Under the pieces are notes generated by a model that ran no database searches, was not told the origin of the DNA, and was given only the letters and a program-made list of their open reading frames with translations. DNA of 64,000 nt from Thermobifida halotolerans (GTDB lineage Bacteria; Actinomycetota; Actinomycetes; Streptosporangiales; Streptosporangiaceae), in assembly GCF_003574835.2 (NCBI RefSeq), contig NZ_CP063196.1, positions 868,001 to 932,000 of the forward strand, read 5' to 3'. This document shows positions 50,779-60,851 of the stretch, piece by piece (positions within the stretch are counted from its first letter, which is position 1; each line of letters starts with the position of its first letter). A program made the translations under genes and the position numbers.

Positions 50779-50850
50779 AGGGAGGCCGTGTTCAGGGGCG
50801 GGTGGCGGAGTCTTCACGCGAGCGTGACGTGGATGCGGCACACTCACGCC

Positions 50851-52122
50851 GTGGGTACCTCACTGTTTTCTGGATCTGCCGTCGCCCCGCGGATGCCGGG
50901 CGGCGTGGCCGCGGTCGTGGCCGGACTCGGCGCGATGGTGGGCGCGGGCGTGTTCGCGGTCCTGGCCCCGGCCGCGCGGGCGGCGGGGGTGTGGCTGCCG
51001 TTGGCGCTGGCGATCGCCGCGACGGTGGCCTACTGCAGTGCGATCTCGGAGACCCGGCTGGCGCTGCACCACCGCGGGCGGGGCGGCGCCTACGTGTACG
51101 GGCGCCGCCGACTGGGCGAGGGGTGGGGGCTGGCCGCCGGATGGGCGTTCGCGGTGGGCGCGGTGGCCGCGTGCGCCGCGGTGGCGCTGACGTTCGGAGC
51201 CTACGTGTGGCCGAGCCAGCCCCGGGCGGGCGCGCTGGTGATCCTGGCCGTGGTGGTGGTGCTCAGATGGAGCGGCACCCGGGCGCCGGTGCGGGCGGCG
51301 GCGCTGGCCTGCGCGGCGGTCCTGGCGGTGCTGGCCGCGGTGGTGGTGCTCAGTTGGAGCGGGGACGCCGCCGAGTGGGCGCGCGTGGCGGAGGCGGCGC
51401 GCTGGCACGGACTGTCGGCGGTGCTGTCGGCGGCGGGCCTGCTGTTCTTCGCGTTCGCCGGATGGACGCGGATCAGCGGCTCCCGGGTGGGCGCCGGCGA
51501 GCGGGAGATCGGCTGGGCGCTGGGCACGGCGCTGGGCGGCTACGTCGCGGTGGCGGTGACGGCCGTGGCGGTGCTGGGTCCCCGGGCGCTGGCGCGTTCG
51601 GCGACCCCCGTGCTCGACGTGGCCGCCGCGGGCGGCGCCTCGGCGACGGTCGAGTCGGCGGTGGCGGCGGGCGCGGCGCTGGCGTGCGTGGGCGTGCTGG
51701 GGCCGGTGGTGGCCGCGGCGGCGCACATGGTGGCGGTGCTGGCGGCCGACGGACACGTGCCCCGATGGCTGGGCGGCGGGGCACGGCCCCTGGGCGTTCC
51801 CGAACGCGCGCTGGTCGCGGTGGGCGCGGCGGCGGCCGCGGCGGTGGCGGTGGTCGACCTCGACCTGCGCACCGCCGCGGGCATGTCGGCGTTCGGCATC
51901 CTGGTGTACTACGCGGTGGCCAACGCGTCGGCGCTGCGGCTGGGCCCCACGGAGAACCGGCCCTGGCTGGCGATGCCGGTGGTGGGGCTGGTGGGCTGCA
52001 CCGTGCTGGCGCTGTGCCTGCCGTCGAAGGCGGTGGTGTGCGGGATGGCCGCGGTGGGTGCGGGCGTGGCGGTGTTCGTGGTGCGGCGGTGGCGCAGGCG
52101 GCGCGCGTCCGCGCGGGCGTGA
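50851..52122 (+). CDS. APC superfamily amino acid/amine permease
   Basis: 423 aa from the GTG at 50851. About 12 hydrophobic spans. TM1 carries GLGAMVGAGVFAVLAPAA, the unwound glycine motif of APC transporters; TM2 region CSAISETRLALHHRGRGGAYVYG; TM6 FFAFAGWTRIS. No ribosome site is visible; CACACT six bases before the GTG could be a -10 with a leaderless start. ATG codons at 50833 and 50893 are alternatives. Highly Ala/Val-rich. It would import amino acids or amines by proton symport; the substrate is unknown. Confidence 0.88.
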   Translation: MGTSLFSGSAVAPRMPGGVAAVVAGLGAMVGAGVFAVLAPAARAAGVWLPLALAIAATVAYCSAISETRLALHHRGRGGAYVYGRRRLGEGWGLAAGWAFAVGAVAACAAVALTFGAYVWPSQPRAGALVILAVVVVLRWSGTRAPVRAAALACAAVLAVLAAVVVLSWSGDAAEWARVAEAARWHGLSAVLSAAGLLFFAFAGWTRISGSRVGAGEREIGWALGTALGGYVAVAVTAVAVLGPRALARSATPVLDVAAAGGASATVESAVAAGAALACVGVLGPVVAAAAHMVAVLAADGHVPRWLGGGARPLGVPERALVAVGAAAAAAVAVVDLDLRTAAGMSAFGILVYYAVANASALRLGPTENRPWLAMPVVGLVGCTVLALCLPSKAVVCGMAAVGAGVAVFVVRRWRRRRASARA

Positions 52123-52158
52123 CGGCCCCGCGCGGGCGCTCCCGGCCCCACGCCGCGC

Positions 52159-52965
52159 TCAGCCGGGAGCGGAGGCCAACAGGCTGGTCAGTCCGCGCCG
52201 GGCGGTGGTCGACAGGCGCAGGTGCGGCAGGTCCTCGGGGGTGAACCAGGCCGCGTCGGCGGTGGAGCCGTCGGTCTCGGCCACCCGGGCGGGGGTGGGG
52301 TGGGGCACGTGGGCGTGCAGGAACACCCACAGGGCGTAGATGTCGGTGTAGGGCCCCTCGGAGTGGAGGCGGTGGTGGTGGGCGACGGCGATGAGCCGCC
52401 CCGGACGGGCGGTCTGGCTGCTCTCCTCGGCGATCTCGCGGGCGAGCGCGGCCCGGACGGTCTCGCCGTGGTCGACGCCTCCGCCGGGCAGGTGCCAGGT
52501 GCCCTCCCCCGGGTAGCCGGGGGCGATCCGTGACAGCAGCAGCCGCCCGACGGGGTCGGTGACCAGGCCGTAGACGGCGAAGCGGCGCAGCGCGGTCGCG
52601 GGCAGGACCTCGTCGGGGGCGAGTTCGGCGGGACCGGGGCGGCGGGGCAGCGCCAACGCCCGGTCGAGGGTGTGGGTGGCGGGCAGGGGAGTGGGGGCGG
52701 CGTAGTAGAGCCGGTCTATGTGCATGTCCAGCACGTCGCCGCGGTGGCGCACGGCGGCCGTCTCGGTGCGGACGTCGACGGCGGCCAGGGGCGTGGCGGG
52801 AGGAAGCTGGGCGGCCGCGCGCAGGAGGGCGGCCGGATCGTCGCCGAAGGCGATCCGCACCGAGACCAGACCGTCCCCGGGAACGTGGACCTTCCCGTCG
52901 GGCGTGGTCGGCAGCAGGTGCGCGGTGGCCCGGCGCGTGGGCTGGGCGCCGGTCGGGGCACTCAC
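52159..52965 (-). CDS. NUDIX hydrolase with N-terminal extension
   Basis: 268 aa, GTG overlapping the HAD gene stop in GTGA. The C-terminal half is a NUDIX domain with box GGVDHGETVRAALAREIAEESSQ-like spacing, GX5EX7REIxEES, preceded by WHLPGG. The first ~110 residues (VHVPGDGLVSVRIAFGD; VRHRGDVLDMHIDRLYYAAP) are a separate beta-rich part I cannot name. It hydrolyses a nucleoside diphosphate linked to another group. Translational coupling to a HAD phosphatase suggests a joint clean-up or cofactor-salvage role. Confidence 0.88.
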   Translation of the reverse strand: MSAPTGAQPTRRATAHLLPTTPDGKVHVPGDGLVSVRIAFGDDPAALLRAAAQLPPATPLAAVDVRTETAAVRHRGDVLDMHIDRLYYAAPTPLPATHTLDRALALPRRPGPAELAPDEVLPATALRRFAVYGLVTDPVGRLLLSRIAPGYPGEGTWHLPGGGVDHGETVRAALAREIAEESSQTARPGRLIAVAHHHRLHSEGPYTDIYALWVFLHAHVPHPTPARVAETDGSTADAAWFTPEDLPHLRLSTTARRGLTSLLASAPG

Positions 52966-53693
52966 AACAGGCCCGCTCCGGTGGGGTGGGCTCCCGACAT
53001 CATGGGGGCGAGCTCGGTGAGGCTCTGGACGGTGACGACGTCGGTGGCGGGCAGGGTGCGGTGGCGGTCGCACAGGACCGGGTACAGGCCCGCGCTGCGG
53101 GCGCCCAGGGCGTCGGCGTGCACCTGGCCGCCCACGTGCCAGGCCTGGTGCGGGGCGACCCCGAGCTGCTGGCAGGCCAGGTGGAAGATCCGGGGGTCGG
53201 GCTTGCCCGCACCGGCGGTCTCGGCGCAGACGACGGCGCCGAAGTGGTGGGCGAGGTTGAGGGAGGCGAGCTTGTCGTGCTGCCGGTTCTGGGAGCCGTT
53301 GGTGATGACGCCGAGACGGACGTTGCGCTGGGCGAGTTGGGCGAGCGTGGGGGCCACGTCGTCGAAGGTGCGCCAGGCCGAGCGGTGGACGTCGAGGTAG
53401 CGCTGGTAGAGCTCGTCGCAGTGCTGGTCGGAGACGTGGGAGTGACCGGCCTGGGTGGCCAGGGCGCGGACGCGCTGGCGGCGCGCCTCGACCAGGGGGA
53501 GCCGCCCGGTGAGGTGGGCCGTGGCCGACAGGGTGCCCTGGACGTCCCACAGGGCCCGAGCTGCCGGGAAGCTGGGGTGGCCGAGACGTTCCATGAGGGC
53601 TCGCAGCCCCTGGGAGGAGGCGCTCTGGTCGTCGACGAGGGTGTCGTCCAGGCTGAAGAAGACGGCTGTGGGGGGTGTGGGGTGCTGAGACAT
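52962..53693 (-). CDS. HAD superfamily hydrolase (phosphoglycolate phosphatase/haloacid dehalogenase-like)
   Basis: 243 aa from the ATG at 53693, AGGACCG upstream. HAD motif I is FFSLDDTLVDD, where the first Asp of DxDx[TV] has become Ser (SLDDT), so the nucleophile position is altered: in register the motif is S-L-D-D-T, leaving Asp only at the second place and the next residue. Motif II is VITNGS, motif III Lys in GAGKPDPRIF, and motif IV HVGGQVHADALGA also lacks the usual Asp pair (GD). Cap domain is of C1 type. Two motif changes suggest reduced or changed activity. A GCAA/TTGC repeat (53717-53732) lies upstream. Confidence 0.82.
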   Translation of the reverse strand: MSQHPTPPTAVFFSLDDTLVDDQSASSQGLRALMERLGHPSFPAARALWDVQGTLSATAHLTGRLPLVEARRQRVRALATQAGHSHVSDQHCDELYQRYLDVHRSAWRTFDDVAPTLAQLAQRNVRLGVITNGSQNRQHDKLASLNLAHHFGAVVCAETAGAGKPDPRIFHLACQQLGVAPHQAWHVGGQVHADALGARSAGLYPVLCDRHRTLPATDVVTVQSLTELAPMMSGAHPTGAGLL

Positions 53694-53790
53694 CGGTCCT
53701 TGGCTGTTTCCGTTGCATGTTGGCAAGCAAACGAAAGTCACGGTAGCGGGTCGCGTGGGCAGACGGAGAATCGACTCGGAGAATGCGCAG

Positions 53791-54738
53791 TCAGGGCAGG
53801 CGCTGCGACCACACCAGCGAGACCACCGCGGTGGCCGCGGCGAGCACCAGGGCGGCGCCGACGAAGGCGGTGACCACCTCCTCGTGGACGGTCTCCGAGC
53901 CCAGGGAGGAGCCGATGTCGGAGTAGACGTCCCTGAGCTCGCCGGTGGACTCGGCCTCGTAGAAGTGCCCTCCGGTGGTGGCGGCGAGCTCCTCCAGGGT
54001 GGCCTTGTCGATGTTGGCGGGCACGTAGTGGCCCTCGATCTCGATGATGGAGACACCGGTGCCGAACGCGATGGTGGACACGGGCACGCCCGCGGCGGCG
54101 GCCTCGGCGGCGGCGGCCGGGACGGGACGTCCGCTGGTGTTCTCCCCGTCGGAGAGCAGGACGATGGCGGAGGGCGGCGGATCGGAGGGGGCGTCCTCGT
54201 CGAAGGAGTGGATGGCCTGCAGGGAGGCGAAGACCCCCTCGCCGATGGCGGTGCCCGAGGAGATCGTCAGGTTCGCGATGGAGTCGGAGACGGCCTGGTG
54301 GTCCTGGGTGGGGGAGGCCACGACGGTGGCCACGGAGGAGAACGTCACCAGACCGACGTTGAACCGGGGAGGCAGGGTCCCGATGAAACCCTGGGCGGAC
54401 TCCTTGGCGGAGGTGAGCCGGTCGGGAGCGACGTCGGTGGCGGCCATGGACGGGGAGACGTCGATGGCGACGATGATGGTGGCGCGTTCGCGGGGCACCT
54501 GGACGCTCATGGCGGGACGGGCCAGCGCCCCGACGAGGGCGGCCACGGTGAGCAGGAACAGCACGGCCGGGACGTGGCGGCGCCACGCGGGCACCCGGGG
54601 AGCCACGCGCTCCAGCAGGGACAGGTTGGAGAAGCGCAGCGCGTAGGTGGTGCGTCTGCGCTGCACGAGAACGTAGGCGGCGGCTACGACGGCCACGGCC
54701 AGCAGCCACCACAACTGGGCAGGCGCCAGGAAGGTCAC
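53791..54738 (-). CDS. VWA domain membrane protein (BatA/BatB-like)
   Basis: 315 aa, GTG overlapping the DUF58 stop. N-terminal membrane spans (LWWLLAVAVVAAAYVLV; VLFLLTVAALVGALA), then a von Willebrand A domain with MIDAS DVSPSMAATD (DxSxS), a conserved Thr/Asp region SSGTAIGEG and LLSDGENT, and a C-terminal span (AALVLAAATAVVSLVW). Together with the MoxR ATPase and DUF58 protein it forms the familiar MoxR-DUF58-VWA module, which in other bacteria helps insert metal cofactors or mature periplasmic proteins. Confidence 0.93.
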   Translation of the reverse strand: MTFLAPAQLWWLLAVAVVAAAYVLVQRRRTTYALRFSNLSLLERVAPRVPAWRRHVPAVLFLLTVAALVGALARPAMSVQVPRERATIIVAIDVSPSMAATDVAPDRLTSAKESAQGFIGTLPPRFNVGLVTFSSVATVVASPTQDHQAVSDSIANLTISSGTAIGEGVFASLQAIHSFDEDAPSDPPPSAIVLLSDGENTSGRPVPAAAAEAAAAGVPVSTIAFGTGVSIIEIEGHYVPANIDKATLEELAATTGGHFYEAESTGELRDVYSDIGSSLGSETVHEEVVTAFVGAALVLAAATAVVSLVWSQRLP

Positions 54739-55702
54739 GGTGCGGTCCTTGTCCGGGTGGTGGACCCGGCCACGGTGTGGCGGGCCAGGCGGTGGGCGGT
54801 GCGCCGCTGGGTGATGACGAAGTGGGCGATGTCGCGCACCCAGTCGCGGTCGGTGCGCAGCCTCAGGTGGGCCACGCCCGCGGCACGCAGCGCCGAGGCG
54901 ATGGCGGCGCGCTGGTCGGCGGCGGCGCGGGCGTAGCGCTGGCGCACCTTCTCGGTCAGGTGGACCTGGCGGGTGCGGCCGGTCTCGGGATCGGTCATCG
55001 TGACCAATCCTATGGCGGGAAGGTCCAGTTCCCTGGGATCGACGACCTCGATGGCCACGGTCTGGCAGGTGGCGCTCATGCGGCGCAGCGGGGTCTGCCA
55101 GGCGGGCACGGCTCCGGGGACGGTGTCGAGGAAGTCGGAGACGACCACGCGCAGGCCGCGGCGGCGCCGGGTGCGCGACAGGTCGGTGATCGCGTCGGCC
55201 AGCCGCATCGGGGGCAGGTCGGGGCGGGGCTCGGGGGCGCGGCCCAGGCGGCCCAGGGCGGAGGAGACGGCCTGGCGGGCGGGTATGCCCGGGCGGGCGT
55301 TCCAGCGCAGGACACCGCCCCGGTGGAGGAGGTGGACGCCGCCGTGGTCGCCGACGCGCCGGGTGAGCAGGAGGACGGCGGTCAGGGCGCCGACGGCGAC
55401 GTCGCGCTTCTCGCTGTCGGCGGTGCCGAAGTCCATGCTGGCCGACAGGTCCAGCAGGGTCCAGGTCTCCAGCTCGCGGTCGGCGACGAGGTCGCGGACG
55501 TGGGGATGGGTGGTGCGCGCGGTGACGGCCCAGTCCATGCGGCGGACGTCGTCCTGGCCGGGCTGGTAGAGGCGGGCGTCGCCGGGTTCGCTGCCGGGAC
55601 CCGCGTGCAGGCCGAGGTGCTCGCCGTGCAGCAGGCCGTGCAGGCGCCGGGTCACGGTGAGGGTGAGGCGGCGCAGGGTCTCCTGCTGGCGTTCGTCGAG
55701 CG

Positions 55703-55706
<4 letters not shown>
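54735..55706 (-). CDS. DUF58 domain protein of the MoxR module
   Basis: 323 aa from a GTG overlapping the MoxR gene stop. DUF58 signature at ~80-110: DVRRMDWAVTARTTHPHVRDLVADRELETWTLLDLSASMDFG, including a degenerate MIDAS DLSASM. There is no membrane span. It links the ATPase to the VWA protein. The gene order moxR, DUF58, VWA is conserved in many phyla. Confidence 0.93.
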
Positions 55707-56722
<1,016 letters not shown>

Positions 56723-56847
56723 CGGCGGTGGCCTCCTGGACGTGGGCTGGGCTCCGCGGGGAGCACGGGTACGTTGGTGGCTGAAGGTGTGCAACGGCGA
56801 GACTACCCGCTGCACCAGCGGTGGATCGGGGAGAGGACGGCGCGGCG

Positions 56848-57639
56848 GTGGCGCGAGAGTCTTTGCGGGACGCTGATCCGCGTCAGGTGGGGGAGTTCCG
56901 GCTGCGGGCCCGGCTGGCTCGCCGTCCCGAAGGCGTGGTCTACGCCGCGCGCGACCGCTCGGGGGAGCCGGTCAGCGTTGCGGTGCTGAGCGCGGGGGCG
57001 GCCACCGACCCGGCGACGGTCGACCGGTTCCGGGCCGCGGTGATCGACGGCGTGGGTGTCCCGGACCGGCCCCGGGTGCTGGGCTCGGCGCTGTCGGGCG
57101 CGGTGGTGTGGGTGGCGGTGGCCTCGGAGCGGGCCGACGCCGCCGAGGCGTTCCTGGCCGCCGCGGCGCTGCCCGCCGCGGCGGACGGCGGCGGGCCGAG
57201 GTACGCCCCCCACTGGGCGGCGGCCGCCGCCCCGTCAACGGCGCGGTGGGCCTGGCCCGCCCGCGCCGCGCTGCGCGGCGCGGGCACGGCGGGGGGTTCC
57301 AACCGGGGGCTGGCGGCCGGGGTGGTGGCGCTGGCGGCACTGGTCGTGGCGCTGCTGCTGGTGCTCTACTTCTTCCTGGCGGACATGAGCCGACAGGCCT
57401 ATCCCGCACCCGACGCCCGCCCGTCGCCGACGGACTCGCCCTCGCCCACGCCGCAGGGCTCGCCGACGCCGATGCCGAGCCCCTCCCCGGTCGAGCCGAC
57501 GCCGCGCGACGGCGCGCCCTCGCCGTCGCCGTCGTCCTCGCCGTCGGAGCAGCCCTCGCCGGTGCCGTCGGTGTCGGTCGACCCCGACGACTACGAGAAC
57601 TTCCCGGAGGGCCGCCCCGACCCGGAGGACCTGCTGTGA
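56848..57639 (+). CDS. Membrane protein with pseudokinase-like N-terminus and Pro/Ser-rich exterior tail
   Basis: 263 aa from a GTG with GGGGAGAGG ~11 bases upstream (a GTG at 56821 would add nine residues). The first ~45 residues, FRLRARLARRPEGVVYAARDRSGEPVSVAVL, resemble the N-lobe of a Ser/Thr kinase (glycine loop then VAVKVL), but the loop lacks its glycines and the catalytic Lys is Ala. No C-lobe follows. A single membrane span at ~160-180 (LAAGVVALAALVVALLLVLYFFL) is followed by an exterior tail rich in Pro, Ser, Thr ending in acidic residues. Probable remnant or scaffold derived from a PknB-like receptor, divergent from the moxR operon. Confidence 0.7.
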   Translation: MARESLRDADPRQVGEFRLRARLARRPEGVVYAARDRSGEPVSVAVLSAGAATDPATVDRFRAAVIDGVGVPDRPRVLGSALSGAVVWVAVASERADAAEAFLAAAALPAAADGGGPRYAPHWAAAAAPSTARWAWPARAALRGAGTAGGSNRGLAAGVVALAALVVALLLVLYFFLADMSRQAYPAPDARPSPTDSPSPTPQGSPTPMPSPSPVEPTPRDGAPSPSPSSSPSEQPSPVPSVSVDPDDYENFPEGRPDPEDLL

Positions 57640-57649
57640 GACCGGCGCC

Positions 57650-57715
57650 GGGAAGCCGGGGCAGAGGAGTCTCCGGGAGGTCCCGGCCCGGGGGCGCCCG
57701 GCCCCCCGGCTCCCC
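57650..57715. terminator. Hairpins between convergent genes
   Basis: Outer arms GGGAAGCCGGGG (57650-57661) and CCCCGGCTCCCC (57704-57715), with smaller inner stems such as CCGGGAggTCCCGG, lie between the pseudokinase-like gene and the convergent aldo/keto reductase. Confidence 0.55.
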
Positions 57716-57745
57716 GGTTTCGGAGGTGCGTCCCTCCGTGGGGGT

Positions 57746-58723
57746 TCACCAGCGGTGGTGCACCAGGGGGCGGATCATCTCGTCGTAGACCGCGCGCACC
57801 TCGGCGTGCGTCCGGTCGGACAGGGCGGGCAGGTCCGCGGCGGCGGCGTTGCCCCTGGCCTGGGCGGCGTTGCGGGCCCCGGGGATGACCACGCTCACCC
57901 CCGGCTGGTCGATGACCCACCGCAGCGCGAACTGCGCCATGGTCGCGCCCTCGGGGACCAGGGGGCGCAGCCGCTCCACCGCGGCCAGGCCGGTGGCGTA
58001 GTCGACGCCGGAGAAGGTCTCGCCCACGTCGAAGGCCTCGCCGTTGCGGTTGAAGGCGCGGTGGTCGTCGGCGGCGAACTCGGTGTCGGCCGAGAACCTG
58101 CCGGACAGCAGCCCGCTGGCCAGCGGGACGCGCGCGATGATGCCGACCCCCGCGTCGCGGGCCGCGGGCAGCACCTCGTCCAGCGGCTTGAGGCGGAAGG
58201 CGTTGAGGATGATCTGCACGCTGGCCACGTTGGGGCGTTTGATCGCGGCGAGCGCCTGCTCGCAGGTCTCCACGCTCACCCCGTAGGCGGCGATCCGCTG
58301 CTGCTCGACCATGGCGTCCAGGGCGTCGAAGACGGCGTCGTCGGAGTAGACGGCCGACGGCGGGCAGTGCAACTGGACCAGGTCGATGGTGTCCACCCCG
58401 AGGTTGGCCCGGGAGCGGTCGTTCCAGGCGCGGAAGTTGTCGGGGTTGTAGGCCTCGGGGGTCTGCTCCACCCGGCGGCCCATCTTCGTGGCCACGGTCA
58501 GGCCGTCGTACTCCTTGAGGAGTCGGCCCACCAGGCGTTCGCTGCGGCCGTCGCCGTAGACGTCGGCGGTGTCGAAGAAGGTGACGCCCGCCTCCACCGC
58601 GGCGTGCAGTGCCGCCACGGCGTCCGTCTCGCTGACCTCCCCCCAGGAGGCGCCGATCTGCCAGGTGCCGAGTCCCACCACGCCGACGCTTCTGCCGGTT
58701 CTGCCGAGCACGCGAGTATCCAT
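57746..58723 (-). CDS. Aldo/keto reductase (YajO/Kv-beta-like, AKR13 group)
   Basis: 325 aa from the ATG at 58723. RVLGRTGRSVGVVGLGTWQIG is the usual N-terminus. Tetrad residues: Asp and Tyr in FFDTADVYGDG, Lys in VATKMGRR and His in LVQLHCPP. The C-terminal cofactor-binding segment is VIPGARNAAQARGN. It reduces aldehydes or ketones with NADPH. A good promoter (TTGTCG-N18-TAGGAT) ends eight bases before the ATG, so the message is nearly leaderless, and a TTAACCGGTT operator lies within the promoter. Confidence 0.93.
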   Translation of the reverse strand: MDTRVLGRTGRSVGVVGLGTWQIGASWGEVSETDAVAALHAAVEAGVTFFDTADVYGDGRSERLVGRLLKEYDGLTVATKMGRRVEQTPEAYNPDNFRAWNDRSRANLGVDTIDLVQLHCPPSAVYSDDAVFDALDAMVEQQRIAAYGVSVETCEQALAAIKRPNVASVQIILNAFRLKPLDEVLPAARDAGVGIIARVPLASGLLSGRFSADTEFAADDHRAFNRNGEAFDVGETFSGVDYATGLAAVERLRPLVPEGATMAQFALRWVIDQPGVSVVIPGARNAAQARGNAAAADLPALSDRTHAEVRAVYDEMIRPLVHHRW

Positions 58724-58731
58724 GGCCAGTG

Positions 58732-58761
58732 ATCCTAGACGGGGCTTAACCGGTTCGACAA
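58732..58761 (-). promoter_or_regulatory. Promoter of the aldo/keto reductase with embedded operator
   Basis: On the minus strand TTGTCG (58761-58756), 18-base spacer, TAGGAT (58737-58732). The palindromic segment AACCGGTT, part of TTAACCGGTTCGA (58746-58758 on the plus strand), lies in the spacer, right for a LacI-type repressor. The same word precedes the Gfo/Idh/MocA gene. Confidence 0.6.
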
Positions 58762-58924
58762 AGCCGTCCGGAGAAGCCCCGGGGCGCGGGGACGGGGGCG
58801 CCAATAAGCAACCAAAGGTCACCAAATTTTCCCCGTGCGGTTGACTGTCCTGCGCGTTCTCGACCATCGCCACACAGAACATACACAGAGAGTCGATATC
58901 GCTACTTTCTGTGATGGGGTCTCG

Positions 58925-60502
58925 ATGGTGTACCGCACGTCCCCTGTAGCCCCGCCGTCCCGCCGCCGCTTCCTGGGAATCGGCGCCGCCTCCGCCGCGG
59001 CCGTCGCCCTGGGCACCGGCCTGCTCCCCGTCCCGTCGACCCGTCCCGTCGCCGCCCGGTCCTACCCGTTCACTCTCGGCGTGGCCTCCGGCGACCCGCA
59101 CCCCGACGGCGTGGTCCTGTGGACCCGCCTGGCCCCCGATCCCCTCGCCCCCGACGGCAGGGGAGGCATGGACGACCGCGACGTCACCGTCTCCTACCAG
59201 GTCGCCGCGGACGAGCGCTTCACCACCGTGGTCCGCCGGGGCCAGGCCGTGGCCTCGGCCGAACTCGGGCACTCGGTGCACCCGGAGGTCACCGGCCTGG
59301 AACCGGGCCGCGAGTACTTCTACCGGTTCAAGGCCATGGGCGAGATCAGCCCGGTGGGACGCACGCGCACCGCGCCGGACCCGCGCGCACAGCCCGCCGC
59401 CCTGCGGTTCGCCTTCGCCTCCTGCCAGAGATGGGACGACGGCCACTACACCGCCTACCGCCACCTGGCCGCAGAGGATCTGGACCTCGTGCTGCACCTG
59501 GGCGACTACCTGTACGAGTACCCCGTCAGCGGAGCCGTCCGCCAGGTCGAGGTCCCCGACCACCTGGCCGCCGAGACCGTCACGCTGGAGCAGTACCGCG
59601 CCCGCTACGGGCTCTACAAGAGCGACCCCGACCTGCGCGCGGCGCACGCGCGCTTCCCCTGGGTCGCCGTCCTCGACGACCACGAGGTCGACAACAACTG
59701 GGCGGGGGCCGCCCCCGCCGCCGACGCGGAACTGGCCCGCCGCTCCGCCGCCTTCCAGGCCTACTACGAGAACCTTCCGCTGCGCCGCGCCGCCCTGCCG
59801 GAGGGCCCGACCATGGGGCTGCACCGCAGGATCTCCTGGGGGCGGCTGGCCGACCTCACCGTGCTCGACACCCGCCAGTACCGCGACGACCAGCCGTGCG
59901 GCGACGGCTTCTCCTCCGACTGCCCCGACCGGTTCGCCCCCGACCGCACCCTGCTCGGCGCCGAGCAGCGCGACTGGCTGCTGGAGGGGTTCGCCTCCTC
60001 GCCCGCCCGCTGGCACGTCCTGGGCAACCAGGTGCCGATGGCCCAGACCGACGTGGACCCCGGAGCGGACACCCGCGTGTGGCTGGACCCCTGGGACGGC
60101 TACGTCGCCGAACGCGACCGGGTGCTGGCCGAGGCCACGGCGCTGGGCGTGCGCAACCTGGTGGTGGTCACCGGGGACCGGCACCAGAACTACGCGGCCG
60201 AACTCAAGGCCGACCACACCGACCCCGACTCCGCGACCGTGGGAACCGAGTTCGTGGGCACCTCGATCAGCAGCAGCCGCGACGGCGAGGACCTGGGCGA
60301 GCAGGGCAGGGCGATCCTCGCGGCCAACCCGCACCTGCGGTTCGTCAACGAGCAGCGGGGCTACGTGCGCTGCCTGGTCACCCCCGAGCGCTGGCAGACC
60401 GACTTCCGGGTGGTGCCGTACGTGACCAGGCCCGACGCCCCCGTCTCCACCCGGGCCGGATTCGTCGTCGAGGACGGCCACCCCGGACTGCTGGAGGGGT
60501 GA
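58925..60502 (+). CDS. phoD: Alkaline phosphatase D, Tat-exported (PhoD family)
   Basis: 525 aa from the ATG at 58925. A twin-arginine signal (SRRRFLGIG, then a hydrophobic segment and AxA region) marks export by Tat, as for Bacillus PhoD. The PhoD-N beta domain (FTLGVASGDPHPDGVVLWTRL) is followed by the metallophosphatase core: FAFASCQRWDDG, LHLGDYLYEYP, VLDDHEVDNNW and VVTGDRHQNYAAEL, supplying Fe3+/Ca2+ ligands. It cleaves phosphate mono- and diesters (for example teichoic acid) outside the cell. No strong Pho box is visible, though the ~200 bases upstream are AT-rich (GGTCACCAAATTTTCC). It ends in a perfect hairpin. Confidence 0.95.
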   Translation: MVYRTSPVAPPSRRRFLGIGAASAAAVALGTGLLPVPSTRPVAARSYPFTLGVASGDPHPDGVVLWTRLAPDPLAPDGRGGMDDRDVTVSYQVAADERFTTVVRRGQAVASAELGHSVHPEVTGLEPGREYFYRFKAMGEISPVGRTRTAPDPRAQPAALRFAFASCQRWDDGHYTAYRHLAAEDLDLVLHLGDYLYEYPVSGAVRQVEVPDHLAAETVTLEQYRARYGLYKSDPDLRAAHARFPWVAVLDDHEVDNNWAGAAPAADAELARRSAAFQAYYENLPLRRAALPEGPTMGLHRRISWGRLADLTVLDTRQYRDDQPCGDGFSSDCPDRFAPDRTLLGAEQRDWLLEGFASSPARWHVLGNQVPMAQTDVDPGADTRVWLDPWDGYVAERDRVLAEATALGVRNLVVVTGDRHQNYAAELKADHTDPDSATVGTEFVGTSISSSRDGEDLGEQGRAILAANPHLRFVNEQRGYVRCLVTPERWQTDFRVVPYVTRPDAPVSTRAGFVVEDGHPGLLEG

Positions 60503-60505
60503 GAG

Positions 60506-60545
60506 CGGTTCGGGGGAGCGCCTCCGGAAGCGCTCCCCCGAACCG
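60506..60545 (+). terminator. Hairpin after phoD
   Basis: CGGTTCGGGGGAGCGC (60506-60521) and its exact complement (60530-60545) flank an 8-base loop, four bases past the phoD stop. Confidence 0.85.
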
Positions 60546-60851
60546 GCCGAGGCCGGGATGCTGAGGGTGTGGCGAGGCGCTCCGTGTGCTCCGGGGCGGG
60601 GACGGGCACCGCGCGTGAGTTCCTGGAGCGCCCGCGCCCGCGCCCCCGCCTCCCCGCACCTCACCGGCGAGCCCGCACCACAGCACCCCGGCCCGGGGCG
60701 GCCCGCCCCGCCGGAACCGACCAGCACCCCACGCCCCCGCGACCCCGTGGCCGCTCACCCCGGACCACACCCCGGAACACCCCGCCGCCTCTCCCGACCT
60801 CCCGGCATCACCGAACAGACCTCCGGTCGTTCCGCTGCGGTCGCCCGTGCC

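Noticed and set aside
58755-58924. Pho box upstream of phoD
   Set aside because: The AT-rich leader has GTCACC-like words but not the paired direct repeats needed for a PhoP site.
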